Source: Sabellastarte sp. h YS-2021 (Eukaryota; Annelida; Polychaeta; Sabellida; Sabellidae). Taken from it: a DNA stretch of 64,000 nt. How positions within the stretch are numbered: the first letter of the stretch is position 1; each line of letters begins with the position of its first letter. Below the pieces are notes generated by a model. It worked only from the letters and a program-made list of their open reading frames with translations, did not search any database and was not told the DNA's origin. The stretch lies in the NCBI GenBank assembly GCA_964017235.1, contig OZ024935.1, positions 36,063,596 to 36,127,595 on the forward strand. The letters run 5' to 3'. Below, in pieces: positions 56,182-64,000 of the stretch. Position numbers and translations under genes: made by a program.

Positions 56182-59100
56182 CTGAAATACAAAGAATTAC
56201 ACACATTAACAAATGATTAAGGTGAAATCTGGAAATATATATTACATGTAAAACTTACAAAATTATCAAACCCAATTACAAAAAGAGTTCAGCAGCTGTA
56301 ATGTTGTTGTAAATAGTGTACACACTGTCCAATAAGTTTGTCAACCCTGTAAAAGCTTCTGTTTACAACCTTTAAGTGTACTTCTATTTTAATTCAATCA
56401 TAGATATTTTGTTTATATATTATCAGCTAATATATATTTAAATATATTTATACAGATACTACTAAATGTGAATTACATATTCCCCCGTCAATGTAATCCA
56501 CATTAAAAACGTGTATACCTGAAATAACAAAGATATCACTCACCAAGGGTTGTATGTATGAAAACAGACAGTACTAAATATATGTTATGTCTATGAATGT
56601 AAAGGAAATGGTACTTTTATTTGTTGAGACTAGAGTTTTACAAAGTTTTTACAGATAATTTTTAAGAAAATGTCATGTTACAAGAGTGTTTATTCCAAAT
56701 AATGTAATTATGAAGTGTACATTTGTAATGTTTGAGAACAACCTCACTTCATGTATAGTTATATGTATTTGACGTCTAAAAAGAGAAATAAAAAAAAAAA
56801 AAAAAAAAAAGATTTCACTCACCTTGATTCAAGGTATTTCAATGCCACCAAAGTACTAACTACAGTCTTTCATATTGAATGCTGCATTCTAAACATCACT
56901 TAATATGTGTTCTTACATAGCTTGTGATAAACAAGTTGTTAAAGCTTATTGCTAAATTTTACTGCTAAATGACGAAAAAGTTATACAAAATATCATTGAA
57001 TGTTGTACATAAAACACAAACACGTACTTGTCACTCAATCACGCATCCATACACACATAACTGTAACATTTTATGTTCAATATGATGTAAATCTGCACAT
57101 ACACGGTACGTGTAGGCACTTGCATGTATATGATTATTTAAATCATCATAGTTTTAAAAGCTAAACGTTAACTTCTGATAAATTTTACATGCATGTTTTA
57201 CACAGCAGTATTTATTGTAAGGTTATATGATCAGTCGGAGTAAATTATAGTGTTCGAAGAATTTTTGAAAATGGGGTATCTCTGAGCAAAAGTGGTGTTA
57301 AGTCACATACAATATATCTTTAACATTAAACCCTTTAATTTCAGTACTCTAAGAGTGAAAAATAATAAATAAGAAATATGAAGAATAATTTTAAGAATCA
57401 GACTGTCAATGAATTTGGATCCAGGTGACTACTTTTCTTAATTATTTAACTGCTGATAAAACTACAATCAGAGTCTTTGTCACTAGGCATATTTTGAACT
57501 GGGCATTAATTTAAACCCTGTGTTGTAAATTTTGCCATGAATAATTTCATTGATATCCTCATATTACTGGTATCTTCCATTGTAACATGGTGTATTAAAA
57601 TCAATAATGCAATTGAATGGAACATTAAACACACAAAATTGTTATTTACCCATAATTACGATGACCAGTTTCTTCATTCCAATCGTCATCCCTTCTGCTG
57701 CTGTCCAGGTAATCCTGAGTCTTCTCACATTGTCCCGCTTAATCTGGAAAGCATTCTTACCAGGCTCCCATTCACCCAGCTCGGGAAACTCCTGAAAAGA
57801 TGTAAAGGTATGTGTGTAAATTGTGACTTAAATAGCTCGCACTGTGTTCATTTCCAAATACATGAAATACTATGTATTAATTGCTATGTTATGATGTATA
57901 AACCTCAAATAAAATAAGACAAAATAGCATCAGATATGCCCCTAAACCAACACATGCTGAACAGTGTGACATGTAGAAGAGATGAAAAAATACAAAGATA
58001 AGAGTCTGTCAGAACAGTGTAAGCATTGCAAAGGTGCAGGAGAAATAACACTAAAGAAAAAGAAGTGTATGTAAAACAAAATATCAAAACAAGAATTTAA
58101 TAGCAAGGTGACAGTTTTAATTATGCCCACCCCACTGGGGGGTGGACATATTATCTTTGCTTTTTCCGGCGTCCGGACGCTTGGTTTCCTCTCATTTGAA
58201 GGAAAAGTATTTATCCTATCTTTACCAAATTTGGTATGGGTGTTTATTTGGTTAATAGCTTGCATGTGATTGCTTTTGGTGAAGATAGGTGTATAGCTAA
58301 CTGAGTAATAGCTACTTAGCTACTTTTGTGTACTTCTTTTGTTTCCGGGCATTTTAAGGAAAAGTATTTGACATATCTACCAAATTTAGTATGAGCATTA
58401 CTTAGGTCGATAGCTTCCTTGGGATTGCTTTTAGTGATAATAGCTATATAACTGACTGAGTAATAGCTACTTTGCCAAAAATGGAAAAACACAAATTTGC
58501 TTCTATCTCTTTAACTGTGCGAGATAGAGCGATTTCGTCGAAATTTTCGACCCACAGGGTATCTGAGCAATGTACTCTTGGCAATTTTCAAAAATTTTCC
58601 CCTCCCCAAAAGTGGCGGCCATTTTGAATTTTTGCCAAAAATGGCAAAACACAAATTTGCTTCTATCGCCTTAACCGTGCGAGATAGAGCGATTTCATCG
58701 AAATTTTCGACCCACAGGGTATCTGAGCAATGTGCTCTTGGCAATTTTCAAAAATTTTCCCCTCCCCAAAAGTGGCGGCCATTTTGAATTTTTGCCAAAA
58801 ATGGCAAAACACAAATTTGCTTCTATCTCCTTAACCGTGCAAGATAGAGCGATTTCGTCGAAATTTTCGACCCACAGGATATCTGAGAAATGTAGTCTTG
58901 GCAATTTTCAAAAAAAATTTCCCTCCCCACAAATGGCGGCCATTTTGAATTTTCGAATTTTTGCCCAAAATGGCAAAACACAAATTTGCTTCTATCTCGT
59001 TAACCATGCAAAATAGAGCGATTTCATCGAAATTTTCGACCCACAGGGTATCTGAGCAGTGTACTCTTGGCAATTTTCAAAAACATTTTCCTCTTCCCAC

Positions 59101-61933
59101 ATATGGTGGCCATTTTAAACTTTTGCCAAAAATTGAAAAACACATATTTGCTTCTATCTCCTTAACCGTGCAAGATAGAGCGATTTCGTCGAAATTTTCG
59201 ACCCAACCAATGCAAAAAGGCATGAAGCTGAAATAATTTACATGTATACTAATATATATTTAAGCATCATTGATATATTTTACAAATGAAACAGGGTCTT
59301 GTAAGACTACTGTACAATTTTTGCGAAAGGTTCATGGGGTGGACATTACACATGATAATGTATGTTCTTCTATGCTATCCTGTTTCTATTCATATGTCGC
59401 AGCTACTATCAACAGGGCGTCCTATTTGTAGTTTGTAAAATAAAAATCTGAAGCTGTTGAATTTATTAATTGATCTATTTATTGATTGAAGTGTAGCTGT
59501 CAATGGAGATAACACGGTTAGGTAAAAGTACATATAATAATCTGTTGCAGCAGTCCATATAGCTTTGTGATAGAAGAAATATGTCTCCAACATGGCAGAA
59601 GAAACATTCTGGCTCATTCAAGGTCAAAAGTCACACAAAGTTCACACTATTACATTATACACCTACACCTTCTAACTAATATAACCACCATGTAACTTAC
59701 ACCTAACAGATAAACTTTAAACATTGGCCCATCTGCAATGTTAAAATGGAAACAAGGCTCCTTTTAATTAGTTGCTCAAATTTCCATTTTTTCTACCCCT
59801 TCTAACGGTCCTATTTAGACAAGTTTTAACATTTATAATATTGTCAGCCACATACAATGACTGGTTTTAGTGCTTAATGGTGAAAGAGAGAGCCAACAAT
59901 GTCAAAATGTGATTCCATGATTTAAAAAAATCAACATGATACACACTTTTTCACTGACTCTCTGTAACAGAATATTTTATTTTTCTGACCACTGAGGGTA
60001 GCACACTAGCCCCCCACCCCACCCCCCCCCACCCCCCCACCCCACCCCTCAAGTACTGAGTTTGATTCCAGGCCTAATCTATAGTGGGAAGGTTTGGTAG
60101 TAACTTACTGGTGAATGGTTGTTTTTAGTGCAATATCTTGACCAACCATGGTCCATTGCACTCCTGCATCCCACCAGCTACCTTTCATGACGTCATCTTT
60201 ACAATATTCTGAGAGACATTAAACCCAAATAATTTCTCAAGCCACTGATTATGAAGAAAACTAAGATGTGTCCTATGTATATATATATGGTAAAAGATTG
60301 CTTGTAAGTAAATTAATGAATAAATATGCTTACCATTGTTACAGACACAGGGTCGGAGTCCCCCTCTAAATAAGATGTCACTGTCACCTAAAAGAAGACC
60401 ATGTTTCAATAACATTGGTTAACTATTAGGATTGTCTCTAATGCCATAATAAAAATTAGTGACTTGAGATTCCTCTTGTAGCAACAAATGTGGAGGTCGC
60501 CACTGGAGGAGGGGCGAGGGCACAAAATAATTACAACTTGTGCAAGTTTTTGCATCAGGAAAGATTGGACCATAGAAATCACAAATGTATAAAGAGTTTC
60601 CACAAAAGTGAAGGAAGCATAAAGGGGTGTTTCCCTGCTGCTGTACACTTACTTCACAAAATTATTGCAAATTTCACGCTTCTTGCACTAAGTATTTTCA
60701 GCAGTGAATTCTTCTGCTTAATAACAGAGTAGATACGTGTGTGTTGTGATAGTAAAATAATAAACAATTTCAAGATGTATTTTAAGGAACTATGAAGTAA
60801 CATAACATGTAAATTCTGTTAAGGGAATTCTCAAGGAATGCTAAAAATTCCAGATACTGTGGTAAATTTCATGGCGGAAAGGGCTTTCATGCCCTGCCCT
60901 GGTATTTATACTTCTGCAGAAAAGGAAGTGTATCATAACAATATTGCTCTAACAACTAACAAAGTGATAACATAAACTGAACTTTACTATTACCAGTAGC
61001 AATACATAAGTGTAGCTTTCTAAGAAATACCAAATAACCACTTGATTGTAGCACTATTTAAATTTATGAATGGAACATTGTGAAATTTTAAGTAAATATC
61101 TAAAATGGCACAAGGAACATATGTTTAGAGTTTGGTGATCAGATCACAGTCGGGGGCCATGGTGGCAGAGTGGTAACACTCTGGCCTCCCACCTGTGAGA
61201 TTGGGGTTCGGTTTCTGGCCCAACTTCAAGTGGAAAATTTTGCTGGTAGTTGCTTGCTGTTGGTCAGCATTTTACAGTACAGAACCTTGACCAACTGTAT
61301 GTACTGGTTTCCTCTGCCATTCCAACCACCCATCGTGATATGGCCTGTACAGTGTTGAAAGCGACGTAAAACCCCAAATAAATAAATAAACAGACCACAG
61401 TCTGGATTCATGAACTTTTAAAAAGAATCTTTTTGTATCATTGAAGAACTCGTAAGCTATGTTTGATTTGATGGGCCTTGCCGGAAGTATCTTCTCTGAG
61501 TGCTGTTGTTTCTACATGTAATCAATGGACCAACTTGGCAGAAAGTTAAGAATCTGTATAGTGAAATTCCAGAAAACAATTCATTTTTATCTATGGTCAG
61601 TTGAGTTACCATCACCTCTACATTTTACAGTATGGCCCATTCCCAGAAATGAAAAAAGATTGCTGGAAACAAACCTGAGTCAGGTTACTTCGCCAAGCAA
61701 GCAGAAGTTTTTTGCATGGAAGTTAATTGAGATTATATGTACTTGACTGATATAACTTACCGATTCGGTATTTAGAAAAAGGACTTTCACAGAGATCACA
61801 TAGGTATCTTCAACAAAATTGACATCAAAGTATGTCATGTCACCGTATTCAAAGAAATATCCTTTGCCACCTGACAATTTCATGGCATCGGAGGCTTCAC
61901 CTTCTCCATCAAAATCTATATTCCAAAATCCTC
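56087..61933 (-). CDS. Unrecognised protein, last four exons (5' part beyond the window)
   Basis: Minus-strand exons 61933-61761, 60387-60334, 57791-57650 and 56181-56087 join with GT-AG introns and exact phases (0, 0, 1) to give 153 residues and a stop. I do not recognise the family. The visible sequence alternates hydrophobic and polar strands (GKGYFFEYGDMTYFDVNFV, TYVISVKVLFLN, VTVTSYLEGD, NAFQIKRDNVRRLRITW, MKKLVIVIM), which looks like an all-beta sandwich. The W-x-PGKNAF...VRRLRITW...KKLVIV pattern faintly recalls PLAT or galactose-binding-like domains. The end is a helical tail (LLLKYVAAFKHWQVDG and FTSEELLYLHIS). No membrane segment is visible in this part. The first exon seen starts in phase 1, so at least one upstream exon is missing. 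Confidence 0.75.
56529..56823 (+). mobile_element. Retro-inserted sequence with poly(A) and 16-bp target duplication
   Basis: AAAGATATCACTCACC (56529-56544) and AAAGATTTCACTCACC (56808-56823) flank an insert of about 260 bases that ends in 21 As (56790-56810) preceded by AATAAA. This is the signature of LINE-mediated retrotransposition of a polyadenylated RNA. There is no open frame and no A/B box, so it is probably a 3' untranslated fragment or a 5'-truncated retroelement. It lies in the last intron of the minus-strand gene. Confidence 0.8.
57650..57791 (-). CDS. Minus-strand gene, second last exon
   Basis: Acceptor CATCTTTTCAG|GAG, donor ATGG|GTAAAT (phase 1). It encodes EFPELGEWEPGKNAFQIKRD and NVRRLRITWTAAEGMTIGMK, then KLVIVIM. 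Confidence 0.85.
58123..59346. mobile_element. Tandem-core element with ATGCCCACCCCA ends
   Basis: The head is a hairpin (CCCACCCCACTGGGGGGTGG) after ATG; the end is the inverse of ATGTCCACCCCAT. The core is about five units of roughly 160 bases at 58480-59210: GATAGAGCGATTTCGTCGAA, TTTTCGACCCACAGGGTATC, CCAAAAGTGGCGGCCATTTT. These units are close relatives of those inside 44926-50156, although the ends differ. It lies in an intron of the minus-strand gene. Confidence 0.75.
60010..60049. repeat. C-rich run (ACCCC/ACCCCCC)
   Basis: A 40-base run of Cs broken only by As. The minus strand could form a G-quadruplex. Intron of the minus-strand gene. Confidence 0.8.
60334..60387 (-). CDS. Minus-strand gene, 54-base exon
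   Basis: Acceptor TCTTTTAG|GTG, donor ACAATG|GTAAGC, phase 0 both ends. It encodes VTVTSYLEGDSDPVSVTM. Too short to find by length; supported by phase and by continuity of the beta pattern. Confidence 0.8.
61152..61390 (+). mobile_element. Full-length tRNA-derived SINE with 12-bp target duplication
   Basis: CAGATCACAGTC (61140-61151) and CAGACCACAGTC (61391-61402) flank it. The head has an A-box-like TGGCAGAGTGGTAACAC and a B-box-like GGGTTCGGTTTC. The body ends in GACGTAAAACCCCAAATAAA plus TAAATAAA. The copy at 1-140 belongs to the same family. The tail type is, in my recollection, common in mollusc genomes. Confidence 0.9.
61761..61933 (-). CDS. Minus-strand gene, first exon visible
   Basis: Acceptor TTGATTTCAG|GA, with phase 1 from an unseen upstream exon. 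It encodes GFWNIDFDGEGEASDAMKLS, GGKGYFFEYGDMTYFDVNFV and TYVISVKVLFLNTES. Donor GAATCG|GTAAGT, phase 0. No upstream exon could be found between here and the window end. Confidence 0.8.
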
Positions 61934-63070
61934 CTGAAATCAAAAAAAGAGTTCAGATCTTAGATTAACTTTTGACATGCAGGGACAGTGACTAATGCTT
62001 CTGAATATCTCAAATACTCTGTGTTTTCTATTTATAAAAAAATGAGTATATCCTTGCACACACTAGAAGTAAATCTATTTCAAATATAGTGGAATACAGT
62101 GGTATCTCAAAGAACCACAAAACACCACTAAAATAGGACTACTAACAGTCAATTTGTAAGGAAAAAGGCTTCCAGGCACATATGATATTTACTTCTACAT
62201 AAAATGAAATTCAATTTGACAGAATTTTAATTAGAGGGGGGTTTGACTGATTTCCGAGATCTTTGAATAAGGCCCAGAAAATTTGTCTTCAGTGATCAGC
62301 AGTTTGTCATTGTATTTATTTTTATGTCTTTATTGTAGTGACATGTGCAACATAATTACAAACATGAATAGAAATATGATTGCCTAAGACTCAATGGGCT
62401 TAGAAGTCACTTTTGATACAGAATACTAATTGTGGAGTTTAATCAAATACTTAAATTAACCAGGTTTATACTTTATCGTTAAGTAAGAAATTTAACTTAA
62501 CTTTTTGGCTAAGCCGCAGTGCTTTTTGTATGTAGTATTTTACAACATACATATATGTACAGCAAGAATTTACAGCTTATTAATTGAATTTTCTTTCTAA
62601 TAGATCTAATAGATCTGACAATTATTTTAATACTCTCTTGTACGTTTTCATGTACTTTTGTCTGATCACTAATACTGAACATGGTTCCTTTGAGTGTATA
62701 GGAAGACCCGATATTTTTGATAATTGATCATTTCTTATTTATGCCTGAATATAACATGAATATATATCAGAAATGGCACACATATCTTTACAATAACCAG
62801 AATTATTTAAATCAAACAGTAAGTAGAGCCCCCATTATTCAAACATGTATTGTGAAGATATTGTTTGGATAATAGAACATCAACTAATAAAATTTTTATT
62901 GCCACGGTAATACATTAATTAAGGATATTTTGCACTCCAGATTCAATGGTGGATATTTATTGCATCAGAATAAACCTATGTTTCAGTTCATGTACAGACA
63001 AGTGACGTTTTTATCCTCCAAAATATCCCTCCAATTCAAGTTAAGCTCCAATGAAATGCCGAAAGTCGAC
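61934..63070. other. Intronic or upstream stretch without a recognised feature
   Basis: AT-rich. One degraded pogo-like end may be at 62821 (AGTAGAGCCCCCATTATTC). No exon recognised. Confidence 0.35.
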
Positions 63071-63360
63071 TTAGTGTACGTACACATGTATGCGGCTCAC
63101 GACATCCGACGGCCGATTTGCGACAGCGAATTTTTCCCTCCTTCTCATTTATGTTTGGTTGTTTACATGTGTCCGACTCCGATTTGCGACATCCGACGTC
63201 CGATGTGCGACAGCGATTTTTTCGATCTGGGACCGAAAAAATCGGATGGCAAGTGACTTTAGATGAGTGTCGTGAGAATAATGGGAAGGTTGAAACAAAA
63301 TTCGCTGTCGCAAATCGGCCGTCGGATGTCGTGAGCCGCATACATGTGTACGTAGACTAA
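63071..63360. mobile_element. MITE with 62-bp, almost perfect inverted ends
   Basis: The left arm starts TTAGTGTACGTACACATGTA, then GCGGCTCACGACATCCGACG; the right arm is its inverse, ending CGTACACATGTGTACGTAGACTAA-like. One mismatch near the tip (G/C). Inside, GATTTGCGACATCCGACG and CGATTTTTTCGATC..GATCGAAAAAATCG-type inverted strings add a second stem. The arms' near-identity suggests a recent insertion. Confidence 0.85.
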
Positions 63361-63595
63361 ATCAGTTCTACTTAATCTACAGAGTGTAAAGTGTGTGTGT
63401 TTGAGTAAACATGTTAAATGAATAAATACACACGTTTACTAACTTCACATATTTGCTGTAAAGTTTACATTACTTAACCCCTTGCAGACCTCTTCTGTTG
63501 ACTTGCAGTCAGTGACAAGATGTGTTGAATAGTGCCATGTCTGCCTACTAGCAGCAGACAGTCCCCCATGTCAGGTTATTTCATTTTCCTTCAGC

Positions 63596-63960
63596 ACTGT
63601 TTCATGATAATGTTTCTAGCCATTTCGAAACAGCCAAGCTTGGCCATTTCAAAGCCTAAGTGGTCAGAGTAAGGCTGATTTATATATGAATACATTGAGT
63701 GGGGGGGGGGGGATTGCAATATATGCAATCAAATTCTAACATCTTTGAAGTTTCCACCAGCACAAATAGAAAAATCAGAAATGTATAGATAAAACAAAGT
63801 TCTGGTGATGGCTTTGAAATGGCCAACAGGTTTATTTGGCCATTTCAAAATGGCCATGCCAGTTCAAAACCTGGCCTAGGATTTTAAATCGCCAACAGAT
63901 TCATTTGTCCGCTTCAAAACTGCTATGGCCTTTTCGAAAAGGCCAGAGATTTCAAACCGG
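63596..63960. repeat. Cluster of GGCCATTTC/GAAATGGCC motifs
   Basis: GGCCATTTCAAA, GAAATGGCCAAC, GGCCATTTCAAAATGGCC and CCTTTTCGAAAAGGCC recur in both orientations. A run of 12 Gs is at about 63702. Probably the end of a larger repeat that continues past the window. Confidence 0.5.
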
Positions 63961-64000
63961 TAAGTTACACATAGAATATTGGACTACATCATTTATCACA

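Noticed and set aside
56825..56870. Extra minus-strand exon (TVVSTLVALKYLES) between the last two exons
   Set aside because: It has a good donor-like GTGAGT but no pyrimidine tract, its phase does not fit either neighbour, and the flanking exons already join perfectly without it. The donor-like site is part of the retro-insertion's target duplication.
57537..57917. 126-codon plus-strand open frame
   Set aside because: It is the shadow of the minus-strand exon at 57650-57791, whose phases and splice sites are consistent.
58511..59073. Minus-strand protein repeats (FDEIALS, FAIFGKNSKWPP)
   Set aside because: They are produced by the 160-bp DNA repeat. Plus-strand frames of the same units are equally open, and there is no start, splice or domain evidence.

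Overview
This looks like a piece of an animal nuclear genome, not a prokaryotic or viral one. It is AT-rich, its coding sequence is broken into short exons with GT-AG introns of up to about 10 kb, and the rest is filled with eukaryotic mobile elements: SINEs, MITEs of the hAT, pogo and Harbinger types, DIRS and LINE remnants, and long minisatellite arrays in hairpin-headed elements resembling the 'pearl'/Helentron-associated elements of bivalves. The SINE tail (AAAACCCC followed by AAATAAATAAAT) and the pearl-like arrays suggest a bivalve mollusc or another lophotrochozoan; that placement is inference.

Only three host genes can be supported, all split and all rebuilt by matching splice phases. 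(1) About 1.4-19.6 kb, plus strand, 8-9 exons: a secreted-start membrane protein with signal peptide, short extracellular S1 segment, M1, pore loop carrying the potassium filter TVGYGD, M2 ending in an iGluR-like SIFTATLTMAF, an S2 ligand-binding half, and a third membrane helix. This is the architecture of the potassium-selective glutamate receptors GluR0 (cyanobacterial) and AvGluR1 (rotifer), without an amino-terminal domain. It is the most interesting gene in the window. (2) 33.8-53.2 kb, plus strand, 6 exons with phases that close perfectly: a complete 228-residue DUF4291 protein. (3) 61.9-56.1 kb, minus strand: the last four exons of a gene I do not recognise, probably an all-beta domain, running off the right edge. 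Genes 2 and 3 converge tail to tail.

Region by region: 0-1.4 kb SINE tail and non-coding sequence; 1.4-20 kb gene 1, whose 10.6-kb fifth intron holds a TIR element, two Harbinger transposase pseudogenes and a decayed minisatellite, and whose seventh intron holds a 1.78-kb palindromic element and an hAT MITE with perfect target duplication; 20.9-26.1 kb a DIRS-like gag pseudogene split by an hAT element (itself split by a pogo element) and by a MULE-like element; 26.6-32 kb SINEs, a poly-G/poly-C hairpin MITE and a LINE remnant; 33.8-53.2 kb gene 2, with introns packed with MITEs and three kinds of roughly 130-165-bp tandem arrays, several rich in AGGTCA-type nuclear-receptor half sites; 53.2-64 kb the intergenic gap, gene 3 and its repeat-filled introns.

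The three genes show no evident joint pathway. Family names rest on remembered motifs, not searches.
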